From Anaerolineaceae bacterium (GTDB taxonomy: Bacteria > Chloroflexota > Anaerolineae > Anaerolineales > Anaerolineaceae), in contig JADLFQ010000046.1 of assembly GCA_020845515.1 (NCBI GenBank), positions 1 through 64,000 on the forward strand: a stretch of 64,000 nucleotides of DNA, given 5' to 3'. Below, piece after piece: positions 38,569-48,197 of the stretch; positions within the stretch are counted from its first letter, which is position 1; each line of letters starts with the position of its first letter. A model generated the notes under the pieces. The model was not told the DNA's origin. It ran no database searches and worked only from the letters and a program-made list of their open reading frames with translations. The position numbers and the translations under genes are program-made.

Positions 38569-39699
38569 ATGGAGTTGCAAAAAGTTGAACGGCTGGCAAG
38601 GCTGTGCGAAACCTGCCCGAAGATGTGCCGGCATGTATGTACGACGCACGTGGTAACGCGTTCCGAAGCAGATACTCCCAATGAGCGCAGTTCAATTGCT
38701 TACCGGGCACTGCTGCGCGGCTATTTTTTCCCGGAAGAGGCGCCCTACATGTATGAAAAATGCGCGACTTGCGGGCTGTGTTTGGCGTGGTGTGAGACGG
38801 GGATTGATGTTGGGGAGATCATGCTGGCGGCGCGGGTGGACCTTGTGAACGCCGGGATGGCTCCGGCTGCTGCGGCTGCAGTTCAACGAAATGTTCAGAA
38901 TCAGGGCAACCCACATGGAGAGCCGGCCTCCGAACGCTACGCCGCGATCATGGATGAATTTCAGGCATTGCCAAATACTGCTGAAGTTTTGTATTACGCC
39001 GGCTGCGATACGCTTTACCGCCAGCCAGAAATTGCCAAAGCAGCGTTGAAGGTTCTCCGGGCGGCGGGTGTGGATCATACGATGATTAAGTCCGGCGAAC
39101 CATGCTGTGGCGAACCACTGCGGTTGATGGGATATATTGAGGATTTTAAAGCAACTGCCCGCAAAGTAATGGATGGCATTGCCGAAACACGAGCAAGAAC
39201 GGTGGTGTGCACCTGTCCCTCCTGTTTGCGGATGCTGAAGGAAGTCTATCGTGAGCACGGCATTGAAGCGCCTGCGGGCGTGGAATTTTTGCATATGTCG
39301 GAATATCTCTTGCGGTTGACCGCCTCGGGGCAGCTCAAGCTTACAACCCCTGTGCATTTGAAGACGACCTACCACGACCCGTGCGATCTGGGGCGCCGCC
39401 AGGAAATTTACGAACCACCCCGCGAGGTGTTAACTTCCTTGCCAGGCATTCAATTTCAAGAGATGTTTTTTAACCGGCGGGATGCGCGTTGCTGTGGCGC
39501 GGGCGGCGGTTTGGCGGCGACTAATCTGGAATTGGTGATTAAAGCGAGCAAGACGGTGGTGAACCTGGCGCAAGACGTATCTGCCGAGGTGTTGGTGACG
39601 GCTTGCCCGACTTGCAAGACCAGCTTTCACCGGCAGACGTACAAGCTCGACGATTTGAAGACGATGGACCTGATTGAGTTGGTTGCAATGGCGCTTTAG
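38569..39699 (+). CDS. GlcF/HdrD-like (Fe-S)-binding protein with CCG domains
   Basis: CETCPKMCRHVC, CATCGLCLAWCETG, two CCG-type motifs (YYAGCDTLYR...GEPCCGEPL; YHDPCDLGRRQEIYEPPR...RCCGAGGG...CPTC). Confidence 0.88.
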   Translation: MELQKVERLARLCETCPKMCRHVCTTHVVTRSEADTPNERSSIAYRALLRGYFFPEEAPYMYEKCATCGLCLAWCETGIDVGEIMLAARVDLVNAGMAPAAAAAVQRNVQNQGNPHGEPASERYAAIMDEFQALPNTAEVLYYAGCDTLYRQPEIAKAALKVLRAAGVDHTMIKSGEPCCGEPLRLMGYIEDFKATARKVMDGIAETRARTVVCTCPSCLRMLKEVYREHGIEAPAGVEFLHMSEYLLRLTASGQLKLTTPVHLKTTYHDPCDLGRRQEIYEPPREVLTSLPGIQFQEMFFNRRDARCCGAGGGLAATNLELVIKASKTVVNLAQDVSAEVLVTACPTCKTSFHRQTYKLDDLKTMDLIELVAMAL

Positions 39700-39712
39700 G
39701 GAGTGAGGGCAG

Positions 39713-41224
39713 GTGGAGCAGGATCTGATTATTGGGATTGACAGCGGCACGCAGAGCGTGCGTGTCATCATCTTTGACCTGAAAGGTCAGATCGTTTCAT
39801 ATGGCTCTGCCATCCATGCACCGTGTACGACACTGCAAAATGGCGGGGTGGAACAGGACCCGACGGACATCTGGCGGTGCTTTTGCCAGGCCTGCCGGCA
39901 AGCCATGTCAGCCTTGCCGGGCTCTCCCGCGCGCATTGCGGCATGCAGTATTACCTCGCAGCGTTCCACGATGCTCGCTGTGGATAAAAATGGAAACGCG
40001 CTGCGACCGGCTTTTAGCTGGATGGATCAGCGTAAGAACGAAGAGATTTTGACCAGCCTGCCGGAACGATATCGCATGATCCAATCGGGCGCAAAAGCGC
40101 ACTGGATGAAGATTAACGAGCCGATGGTTTACGACGCGGTGCATTGCTTTTTGCCGGTCAGTGGCTGGCTGACGCGGCGGCTGTGCGGCAGCTTTTATGA
40201 TTGTGAAGGCAGCGTGGCGGGGATTTGGCCTTTTGATATCGCAAAACTGGCCTGGTCGGAGGATGTGCAGCTTTATGAAGCATATGGGCTTTTGCCTGAA
40301 AAACTGCCGCGTGTCTTCCCACCTGGAGAGCTGCTTGGCTGGATAACGCGTGAGGCGGCGGAGGAAACGAATCTGCCCGAAGGGCTGGCGCTGCGTGCGG
40401 GGTCCGGCGACAAGATGTGTGAAATGCTCGGCGCGGGCGCAATCCAGTTAGACCAGGGATACATTACCTATGGTTCAATGGCTGGGCTTGAGGTTAACAT
40501 ACTTAAGCCGTTTTTTGCACCAGCCGGGGAATACTGGACGAACCCGGCTGCCATTCCGGGGGTGTGGAATCTTGAGTTTGCGGTACAGCGCGGCTACCTG
40601 ATGCTTTCGTGGTTCACCCGGCAGTTCAACCTTGGAGAGGATATTGGCTGCAGCGGCGAGGAATTTTTAGGACGGGAGGCGCAGGCACTGCCAGCCGGAT
40701 CGGATGGGCTGGTGGTTGCACCGTACTGGATGCCCACGCAGATTGTGCACGGGGCGCGCAGCGTTATCATGGGATTGGATGACCATCACAGCCGGGCACA
40801 TCTGTTCCGCGCTGTGCTGGAAGGGACAGCTTATGCCCTGCGGCAGGGGATGAACCGCATGGTTGAAGATACGAGGCATCCGCTGACGGAAATTGTGGCT
40901 GGCGGCGGAGGGGCGCGCAGTGACCTGGTGATGCAGATCACTGCTGACGTCATTGGTTTACCAGTCTGGCGGGTGCAGACGGCAGATACATGCAGCCTGG
41001 GCACGGCCATGCTCGCGGCTGTGGGCGAGGGACTTTGCGAAAGTTTTACAGAAGCAGTGGACAGGATGGTGCTGCGCCGGGAGTGTTTTGAGCCACACCC
41101 GCGCCGGCAGGCCATTTATACGGAAATTTATCAAAAAATCTATAAAGAGATCTACCCTTCCATGAAACAAGTTTACGATCATTTCAATGAAGTCTTTGAA
41201 GCAATCCGGAAAGAGGGAGAATGA
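39713..41224 (+). CDS. FGGY-family carbohydrate/polyol kinase, GTG start
   Basis: LIIGIDSGTQSVRVIIFDLKGQIV, AGSGDKMCEMLGAGAIQLDQGYITYGSMA, VAGGGGARSDLVMQITADVIGLPV. Confidence 0.9.
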   Translation: MEQDLIIGIDSGTQSVRVIIFDLKGQIVSYGSAIHAPCTTLQNGGVEQDPTDIWRCFCQACRQAMSALPGSPARIAACSITSQRSTMLAVDKNGNALRPAFSWMDQRKNEEILTSLPERYRMIQSGAKAHWMKINEPMVYDAVHCFLPVSGWLTRRLCGSFYDCEGSVAGIWPFDIAKLAWSEDVQLYEAYGLLPEKLPRVFPPGELLGWITREAAEETNLPEGLALRAGSGDKMCEMLGAGAIQLDQGYITYGSMAGLEVNILKPFFAPAGEYWTNPAAIPGVWNLEFAVQRGYLMLSWFTRQFNLGEDIGCSGEEFLGREAQALPAGSDGLVVAPYWMPTQIVHGARSVIMGLDDHHSRAHLFRAVLEGTAYALRQGMNRMVEDTRHPLTEIVAGGGGARSDLVMQITADVIGLPVWRVQTADTCSLGTAMLAAVGEGLCESFTEAVDRMVLRRECFEPHPRRQAIYTEIYQKIYKEIYPSMKQVYDHFNEVFEAIRKEGE

Positions 41225-42828
41225 AAATGTGGACAAAAGGATGGCGCGAGAGCATATTAAGCCAGGTGGATGAGGAAGAATGGGACATCGTTATTATCGG
41301 GGGTGGCATCACTGGCGCCGGAATTTTGCGTGAGGCGGTCAACGCCGGGTTAAAAACCTTGTTGGTAGAAGCCAGAGATTTTTCCTTTGGCACATCCAGC
41401 CGGTCTTCCAAGCTGATACATGGTGGTATCCGTTACCTGCGTAACCGCCAGTATGGTGTAACCTATGAATCGGTGCGCGAGCGTGAACGAATGTTGAAGG
41501 AAGCCAGGTTTCTGGTGACGCCTTTGCCATTTTTATTGCCAGTATTCACCGCCAACGAAAAGAATCAGCGCGGCACAGATTTACAGATTCTGATCTATGA
41601 TCTAATGGCGGGGCGCTGGCAGCATCGTTCTTATACACGGGAGGGGTTGTTACGGGTATGTCCCCAATTCAACCCGGAGGGTTTGCTGCGGGGCTACTTA
41701 TATGGTGACGCTCTGATGGATGATTCGAGGGTGTTGTTGCGCGTGATCCGCGAGGCTGCGCAGGACGGCGGAGTGGCAGTGAATTATACCGCCGTAGAAG
41801 AACTGCTTAAAGACAAAGGGGGAAAGGTGTGTGGTGTCGTCCTCAAGGACCGCGCCGCTCCAAGCGGAAAAACCTGGGAGGTCAAAGCCAAGCTTGTCAT
41901 CAATGCGGCCGGTCCGTGGGTGGATGAGATGCGCAGTTTTGTGCAAGCGCCGCCTCGACTGCGCAAACTGCGCGGCAGCCATGTGATTCTACCGTTGGAA
42001 AAGCAAGTCTCGAAAGAATATGCCGTTCATTTCCTGCACCCAAAAGACTATCGTACGATGTTTGCCTTTCAATGGGAAGGCATATTCATGGCAGGCACTA
42101 CTGACCTGGATCATGCTGCGGAGGTGGAGCATCGCCAGCCGGAGCCGTGTGCCAGCCTGGAGGAAATTGACTATATCATCGAGGGGCTTCAGTTTACCTT
42201 TCCGGAAGCGGGCATCCGGCATGAAGATGTCATCTCGACTTTTGCGGGGCTGCGTCCGGTGGTTAATACCGGTAAAGCCAGGCCATCGGACGAATCGAGG
42301 GCGCATGTCATTTGGGATGAAGATGGACTTATTACCATTGCAGGCGGCAAGTACACTATTTTTCGTGTTATGGCGTCTGACGTTCTCAATCGTGCGACAG
42401 CGCGTTTGTCTGGCAACTTAACCTTCCCGACCGGTAAACGCCTGTTTGCACGGCTGCCGGATGCTTTACCAAATGTGGAGCTGCCGCTTGAGACAATGCA
42501 GTACCTGGCAGGGCGCCACGCCGCCGATCTGCCGGCGCTTTTGGCGGCTGCCGCACCGGGTGAGTTGGAAAGTCTCGAGGGGCTGCCGAACATCTGGGCG
42601 GAACTGCGCTGGGCAGCCCGCAGTGAGGGCGTGGTACACCTGGATGATTTGTTGCTGCGGCGTGTGCGCATTGGTTTGACGCTGCCCAATGGCGCGCTTG
42701 GCAGTATGGAGCGCATCCGTGCCATTGCCCAACCTGAATTGGGGTGGGACGATACCCGCTGGGAAAAGGAAGTCCAAACTTATCGTGAAATCTGGCAGGA
42801 CAGTTACAGCCCCTCTCCGCAGTGGTGA
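41221..42828 (+). CDS. GlpD-like FAD-dependent glycerol-3-phosphate dehydrogenase family protein
   Basis: DIVIIGGGITGAGILREAVNAGLKTLLVEARDFSFGTSSRSSKLIHGGIRYL; GLRPVVNTGKARPSDESRAHVIWDEDGLITIAGGKYTIFR. Confidence 0.92.
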   Translation: MKMWTKGWRESILSQVDEEEWDIVIIGGGITGAGILREAVNAGLKTLLVEARDFSFGTSSRSSKLIHGGIRYLRNRQYGVTYESVRERERMLKEARFLVTPLPFLLPVFTANEKNQRGTDLQILIYDLMAGRWQHRSYTREGLLRVCPQFNPEGLLRGYLYGDALMDDSRVLLRVIREAAQDGGVAVNYTAVEELLKDKGGKVCGVVLKDRAAPSGKTWEVKAKLVINAAGPWVDEMRSFVQAPPRLRKLRGSHVILPLEKQVSKEYAVHFLHPKDYRTMFAFQWEGIFMAGTTDLDHAAEVEHRQPEPCASLEEIDYIIEGLQFTFPEAGIRHEDVISTFAGLRPVVNTGKARPSDESRAHVIWDEDGLITIAGGKYTIFRVMASDVLNRATARLSGNLTFPTGKRLFARLPDALPNVELPLETMQYLAGRHAADLPALLAAAAPGELESLEGLPNIWAELRWAARSEGVVHLDDLLLRRVRIGLTLPNGALGSMERIRAIAQPELGWDDTRWEKEVQTYREIWQDSYSPSPQW

Positions 42829-42851
42829 AGGTCCAGGAGATAAGAGAAACC

Positions 42852-43268
42852 ATGTCCCTCTCGTGGAAATATCCGGAAACTCTGTATTATGATCGCAAGC
42901 ATGGCTGGCTGGCGGTTGAAGAAGGCCTTGCTGTGCAGGGCATGACATCTTACGGTCAGCATCTTGCCGGCAAGATCATGTTTATTGAAATTCCCCGTTT
43001 GGGACGGCAGGTTCGTCAGGGGGAAAATTTGCTCTCGATGGAATCCGGTAAGTGGGTGGGCAGGATTCCGTCTTTGGTGAGTGGAAAAATTATTGCAGTT
43101 AACCAAGAACTGGAAGACACACCCTCCCTGATTAACGATTCTCCGTATGATTTTGGCTGGCTGGTGAAGATTGAGATGAGTGATCCAACAGAGTTGGGAC
43201 GGTTGATGCGTGCCGGGTCGCTGGAGATGGAGCAATTTCTAAAAGAGGAGGCCGAGAAATATGCTTAA
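42852..43268 (+). CDS. GcvH-like lipoyl carrier protein
   Basis: KHGWLAVEEGLAVQGMTSYGQHLAGKIMFIEIPRLGRQVRQGENLLSMESGKWVGRIPSLVSGKIIAVNQELEDTPSLINDSPYDFGWLVKIEM; ESGK retains the lipoylatable lysine position. ATG 42852 preferred over track start 42822. Confidence 0.88.
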   Translation: MSLSWKYPETLYYDRKHGWLAVEEGLAVQGMTSYGQHLAGKIMFIEIPRLGRQVRQGENLLSMESGKWVGRIPSLVSGKIIAVNQELEDTPSLINDSPYDFGWLVKIEMSDPTELGRLMRAGSLEMEQFLKEEAEKYA

Positions 43269-43283
43269 TGGAACAGTTATGGG

Positions 43284-45245
43284 ATGACGATGAATCTTGA
43301 AACTGTTTTTTGGGTGATCCATCTGCTCTTGATGGCGGTCTTTGCGGCTGGAATATGGAATCTGTTTGTGCCATGGCGGAAGAGTGCGCTGCCTGCCGTA
43401 TTTCCACATGCGCCCTCGGGCTGGGGAGCTTTGTTGCGCGCCTGGTTTGTCGAAGGCTGGTTTAACCGCCGTCTGGGGCAGCGAAGCACCTGGCGTTGGG
43501 CGGGTCATTTCTTGTTGTTGAATGGGTTTCTTCTACTCGCCTTGCTCTCTGCGGTTTCTGTTCTATTCGAAAAGATCCTGCCGCTCTTTCCGGGGTTGGA
43601 TGGCGCGGCGCTTGCGAAAATGGTGAGTCGTGATCAGCCGCTCAAAGCGTTTCTGAATGACACTGGTTCGCTGATGATGAGCATCGGATGGCTTTTTTAT
43701 GCTGTGCGGCGCTATCTTGCCCGGCCAGCGCAGTTGCGCAGCGACGGGCGGGACAGCGGGCTGCTGCTGGGATTGGGTTTAATCCTGCTGACCGGCTGGC
43801 TGTTGGAAGCAGTGCGCATCAACGCCGTGCAGTCTCCGGCACAATTCTCCTATATCGGCGTGCCACTTGCCCAGTTGGCGGGGAGGCTGCCCCTCGCCTG
43901 GGGAGAGGTCTTTGAGCTTTCTTATCTCGTTCACGGGCTGTTAGCTTCAGCGCTGATTGCTGCTGTGCCGTATTCCAAGTTTATGCATGCATTGGCAGCC
44001 AGTTTCACAACTGCATTATCCGCAAACCCTGCGGAGGGAGGATCCGGCACGAGCCCGGAGTACACGCTGCGACAGCACTTTGAACTGAATGCATGTACAC
44101 GCTGCGGAGAGTGTATTCCGTGGTGTCCAACCTACCAGGAAAAACCCGGCAGTGAAGCGATCACCCCGCTGCAAAAGATTGCGTTTGTGCGCGAAGCTGC
44201 CTATCGGCGGCAGGGTTTTTTGGGTATCAGGAGCAGAGAACTTGCCCTTTCGGACTGGCAGAATCATGCGCACGGAGTGTATGATTGTACATTATGCGGA
44301 CGCTGCGCGGTGGTTTGCCCAGTGCACATCCGGACGCGCGACTTGTGGATCAATATGCGTGCCGAACTGGCAGGTGCAAACCTGCTGCCGGAGCCGATAC
44401 AACAGTTGAGCGCGACATTGACAACCACGCACAACCTGGCGGGCGACCCTGCCAATGACCGTTCGGGGTGGAGTGACAACCTGGAGGTTCCCCCCTCGCG
44501 GGTAACGCAGACCGGAGCGGTGGAAACGCTGTATTTTGTTGGGTGTGTGGCTTCCCAGTATCCGCAAACCTTCTCAATTCCCCGGGGGATGAGCCGGATT
44601 TTGGAGAGATGCGGCGAATCTTACGGTGTGTTGGGAAACGAAGAGAGGTGCTGTGGTTTCCCGCTGATTGTCGCGGGGCTGCGTTCGGAAGCGGCTGCGC
44701 TGGCGCGGCACAACCTGGAGACAGTGCGGCGTTTGGGCGCAAAAACACTGCTGACAACCTGCCCTTCATGTTACCGCACCTGGAAAGAAGAATACCCCCG
44801 CCTGCTGGGGGAAGCGCTGGGTTTTGAGATGGCACATGCAGTGGAATGGCTGGCGGATAAAGCCGCTGCGGGCGCGCTGCCGTTGAAACCGCTCAAGTGC
44901 ACGGTCACTTATCACGACCCATGTGACCTGGGGCGGAGCAGTGGTTTATATGATGCGCCGCGTGCCGTCATTCGGGCTGTACCGGATATTGAACTGATTG
45001 AGATGGCACACAGCCATGAGCTGGCGCTGTGCTGCGGCGGCGGGGGCGATGTTGAGATGGTGGATAAGGGGTTGACATCGGCGGTTGCACAACGCAGAAT
45101 GGATGAAGCCCGTTCCACCGGCGCGGAGCTGGTATTGACCGCCTGTCAGCAGTGTGTGCGCACCCTTTCTGCCGCGGCGCGTGAAATGAAGAGCGGCTTG
45201 CAGGTTTCAGATCTGGTGACATTCATAGCGAAACAAATGTTGTAG
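43284..45245 (+). CDS. HdrD/DsrK-like membrane-anchored Fe-S oxidoreductase (NarI-like TM region, two 4Fe-4S motifs, two CCG domains)
   Basis: Several hydrophobic N-terminal helices, then CTRCGECIPWCPTYQ, CTLCGRCAVVCPVHIRT, YFVGCVASQYPQ...ERCCGFPL, YHDPCDLGRSSGLYDAPR...LCCGGGGD...CQQC. Confidence 0.9.
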   Translation: MTMNLETVFWVIHLLLMAVFAAGIWNLFVPWRKSALPAVFPHAPSGWGALLRAWFVEGWFNRRLGQRSTWRWAGHFLLLNGFLLLALLSAVSVLFEKILPLFPGLDGAALAKMVSRDQPLKAFLNDTGSLMMSIGWLFYAVRRYLARPAQLRSDGRDSGLLLGLGLILLTGWLLEAVRINAVQSPAQFSYIGVPLAQLAGRLPLAWGEVFELSYLVHGLLASALIAAVPYSKFMHALAASFTTALSANPAEGGSGTSPEYTLRQHFELNACTRCGECIPWCPTYQEKPGSEAITPLQKIAFVREAAYRRQGFLGIRSRELALSDWQNHAHGVYDCTLCGRCAVVCPVHIRTRDLWINMRAELAGANLLPEPIQQLSATLTTTHNLAGDPANDRSGWSDNLEVPPSRVTQTGAVETLYFVGCVASQYPQTFSIPRGMSRILERCGESYGVLGNEERCCGFPLIVAGLRSEAAALARHNLETVRRLGAKTLLTTCPSCYRTWKEEYPRLLGEALGFEMAHAVEWLADKAAAGALPLKPLKCTVTYHDPCDLGRSSGLYDAPRAVIRAVPDIELIEMAHSHELALCCGGGGDVEMVDKGLTSAVAQRRMDEARSTGAELVLTACQQCVRTLSAAAREMKSGLQVSDLVTFIAKQML

Positions 45246-45304
45246 TTTTTGCTTTTTGATTGTGCGGAAAGGGTGTAGGATTAGAATGAGTGAAAGGAGA
45301 CAGG

Positions 45305-46465
45305 ATGCAGGAACCGTTTGAGGTCATTGTGGTTGGGGCGGGCTACGTTGGTTCCAGTATAGCCTATCACCTGTGCACAGCAGGCGTAAAGACGGCTCTG
45401 TTTGATCGGGGGTTGTTTGCGGCTGCCGCCTCGCGGGCAAATTACGGCAATATCCAAATCCAGGATATGGAGATGGAAAACAGTATTGAAATGATCCAAA
45501 TGGCCGCTAAAAAGTTCGAGACGCTTGAAGAGGAATTGGATTGGAAGGTTGGCCTGCGCCGTATTGGCGGCTTGCTGCTCATCGAGAACGAAAATCAGAT
45601 GTATCTGATGCGGGAGCGGGAGAAAGTCGGCCGGATGGCGGGATTTCAATCCGAATTGCTGACAGACAGAGAGCTTCAAGAGGTGGAGCCATTGATTGAT
45701 ACAAGCAGGCTCCTGGGCGGCCTGTATCACGCCAAAGAAGGGCAGGTGGATCCTTTTCAGTTTATATGGGGGCACCTGACACGCGCCCGGCAGCGCGGTC
45801 TTAGAGAATTTTATGGCGTTGAGGTGACCGGTTTTATCGAAAATTCCGGACGGATCGAAGGTATTCGCACGACGCAAGGTGATTTTTACGCAAAGTTGGT
45901 GGTACTGTGCACCGGCGCCTATACGCGTGCTCTCGGGAAAACGTTGGGACGGGATTGGGATGTCCGGTATGTTCTTGGGCAGGCAATGGTCACCGAGCCG
46001 GTCGGGCTTGCGTTGTGCGGCCATATCTCCTCCGCCTCATTTTTTGAGCAAGGCGATGAAATTGTTGGGGGAGGTGCTGTGATCGCCAACCTTGCGCTCA
46101 GCCAGACCATGCATGGGCATCTTTTGCTTGGGGAGGCGATGTACACAGCGGAACACTTCAAGAAAGATGTTCCTTATGCCTCTTTGCCTGGTGTGGGCAG
46201 AGCTGCGGTTCGATATTTCCCTGCTTTTGGAAAGCTGCGGGTTTTGCGAGGCTGGTGTGCACCGGTTGCACACACCAGCGATGGCTGTCCGTTTTTGGGA
46301 CCTGTTCCTGAACTGGAGGGTCTGTTTCTGGCGACGGCTTTTCGTTCAACAGTCATCATTTCTCCCCTCATTGGGGAAACAGTTATGCAATGGTTTGTAC
46401 GCGGGAATTGTGATTTGAATATTGAGAAATTTTCTCCAGAAAGGAAGAACCAGCATGCGCATTGA
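45305..46465 (+). CDS. DAO-family FAD-dependent oxidoreductase (HcnC/opine or sarcosine oxidase beta-like)
   Basis: FEVIVVGAGYVGSSIAYHLCTAGVKTALFDRGLFAAAASRANYGNIQIQD; C-terminal TSDGCPFLGPVPELEGLFLATAF. In-frame ATG 45305 preferred to 45290. Confidence 0.88.
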   Translation: MQEPFEVIVVGAGYVGSSIAYHLCTAGVKTALFDRGLFAAAASRANYGNIQIQDMEMENSIEMIQMAAKKFETLEEELDWKVGLRRIGGLLLIENENQMYLMREREKVGRMAGFQSELLTDRELQEVEPLIDTSRLLGGLYHAKEGQVDPFQFIWGHLTRARQRGLREFYGVEVTGFIENSGRIEGIRTTQGDFYAKLVVLCTGAYTRALGKTLGRDWDVRYVLGQAMVTEPVGLALCGHISSASFFEQGDEIVGGGAVIANLALSQTMHGHLLLGEAMYTAEHFKKDVPYASLPGVGRAAVRYFPAFGKLRVLRGWCAPVAHTSDGCPFLGPVPELEGLFLATAFRSTVIISPLIGETVMQWFVRGNCDLNIEKFSPERKNQHAH

Positions 46466-46760
46466 TCAATCTTCTTCTTTACTTCCTGAAGTGAAGCGTG
46501 GGAAGAAAATCCGAATAGTGGTGGATGGAAGCTTTTTGGATGCATTTGAAGGCGAAACGGTGGCAGCGGTGCTGCTTGCCGCGGGCGTGATCAAGTTTCG
46601 CTTGACGCGTGAACACCGCCACCCACGCGGGGTGTATTGTGGCATGGGGGTGTGTTATGAATGTCTTGTCCGGGTGGATGGCGTAGACAATGTGCGCGCC
46701 TGCATGACGCCGGTGGTTGACGGAATGAACGTGGAAACTTGCAGGGAGGTGGAATTATGA
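46455..46760 (+). CDS. Small [2Fe-2S] protein (HcnA/SoxA N-terminal-like)
   Basis: GSFLDAFEGETVAAVLLAAGVIKFRLTREHRHPRGVYCGMGVCYECLVRVDGVDNVRACMTPV, a Cx4Cx2C-type [2Fe-2S] pattern. Confidence 0.9.
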   Translation: MRIDQSSSLLPEVKRGKKIRIVVDGSFLDAFEGETVAAVLLAAGVIKFRLTREHRHPRGVYCGMGVCYECLVRVDGVDNVRACMTPVVDGMNVETCREVEL

Positions 46761-48184
46761 CCGAAACTTTTCAACTGGCGGTTATTGGCGGCGGCCCCGC
46801 CGGGATGGAAGCAGCCATTACTGCCGCGGAAGCGGGCGTAACAGTGATTATTATTGACAACTTCCCAAGCCTGGGCGGGCAGTATTACAAACCGCTGCCC
46901 GATGAGTTTGGGGCACGCAAGAAAACGAAGACGGAACGAGAAGCGGAGGTGCTCTTTAAGATGGTGAAAGGGCTTCCGATTACCCAGGTGCACGGTGCGC
47001 TGGTGTGGGGGCTTTTCCCGGATGAAAAACAAGGCGGCTGGCTGGTAGCGGTGCACGGTGAGGGCGCGCCGAAGAAAGTCCATGTTCAGGCTGTGGTTCT
47101 GGCAACGGGCGCGTACGATACGCCGGTGGCCTTCCCGGGATGGACACTGCCCGGCGTGTTGACGGCTGGTGCGGCGTTGACGCTTGTCAAGACTCAGCGC
47201 GTTGCCCCCGGCAGGCGCGCTCTGGTAGTGGGGACAGGGCCCTTATTGCTCTCAGCGGCGGCGCACCTGATTGATGCCGGTGTGCAGGTCCCGGCGGTGT
47301 GCGAGGCCTCGCGGCCGTTTTTTAAAGCCATCCCGTATGCCTTTACGGCGCTCGGACAGTTGGGGCGCATTGAGGAAGGGATAAAATATGCCAGTAAAAT
47401 GGCCTCCGCCCGGACGCCCTATAAAATGGGCTGGTCAATTGTGGAAGCGCGCGGCACGGAGCGGGTGGAAGAGGCAGTGATCACGCGGTTGGATTCGGCT
47501 TACCGGCCGGTGGAGGGTAGTGAGCAAACGATTGCGGTGGATACGGTGGTAACCGGCTTTCACCTTATTCCTAATACCGGGCTGGCACGCATGATTGGCT
47601 GCGAGTTTGAATATTGCCAGGAAAAGGGCGGCTGGGTGCCATTGCGCGACAAAACCATGCAGTCCAGTCAACCGGGGGTTTATATTGCCGGGGATGGCGC
47701 AGGGATCGGCGGCGCGGAGATGGCCCGCCTGGAAGGGCGTATGGCCGGGCTGGCTGCGGCGGTGCAGGTTGGGGGGATTACACAAGGAGAAGCTGGCGGA
47801 GTTTACGGCCGCTTGAAATCCGAACTGAAGCACCAGCGGGGCTATGCCCGCATGCTGGGTGCGCTGTTCACCCCACGACCAGGTTTAACCGCGCTGGCAA
47901 AGGATGATACTCTGATCTGTCGCTGCGAAGAGATCACGCTGGGCGAGATCAGATCTGCGGTCGCGGCAGGGGCGCGCACACTCGGCGAAGTGAAGATGAT
48001 CACCCGCACAGGCATGGGGAACTGTCAGGGACGCATGTGCGAGCACGGCGTGACCAATGCCATTGTAGCAGCGCTGACGGCTGAAAAAGCCACGCACCAG
48101 CAGGTCGGGATGTACAGTATCCGGCCCCCGCTGCACCCGCTGCCGGTGGATGTGCTTGCAGATGCTGCAGAGGAACTGGATTAA
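46757..48184 (+). CDS. NAD(P)/FAD-dependent oxidoreductase with C-terminal BFD-like [2Fe-2S] domain (HcnB/OoxA-like)
   Basis: LAVIGGGPAGMEAAITAAEAGVTVIIIDNFPSLGGQYYK; C-terminal LICRCEEITLGEIRSAVAAGARTLGEVKMITRTGMGNCQGRMC. Confidence 0.9.
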   Translation: MTETFQLAVIGGGPAGMEAAITAAEAGVTVIIIDNFPSLGGQYYKPLPDEFGARKKTKTEREAEVLFKMVKGLPITQVHGALVWGLFPDEKQGGWLVAVHGEGAPKKVHVQAVVLATGAYDTPVAFPGWTLPGVLTAGAALTLVKTQRVAPGRRALVVGTGPLLLSAAAHLIDAGVQVPAVCEASRPFFKAIPYAFTALGQLGRIEEGIKYASKMASARTPYKMGWSIVEARGTERVEEAVITRLDSAYRPVEGSEQTIAVDTVVTGFHLIPNTGLARMIGCEFEYCQEKGGWVPLRDKTMQSSQPGVYIAGDGAGIGGAEMARLEGRMAGLAAAVQVGGITQGEAGGVYGRLKSELKHQRGYARMLGALFTPRPGLTALAKDDTLICRCEEITLGEIRSAVAAGARTLGEVKMITRTGMGNCQGRMCEHGVTNAIVAALTAEKATHQQVGMYSIRPPLHPLPVDVLADAAEELD

Positions 48185-48197
48185 GATTAAGAAACGA

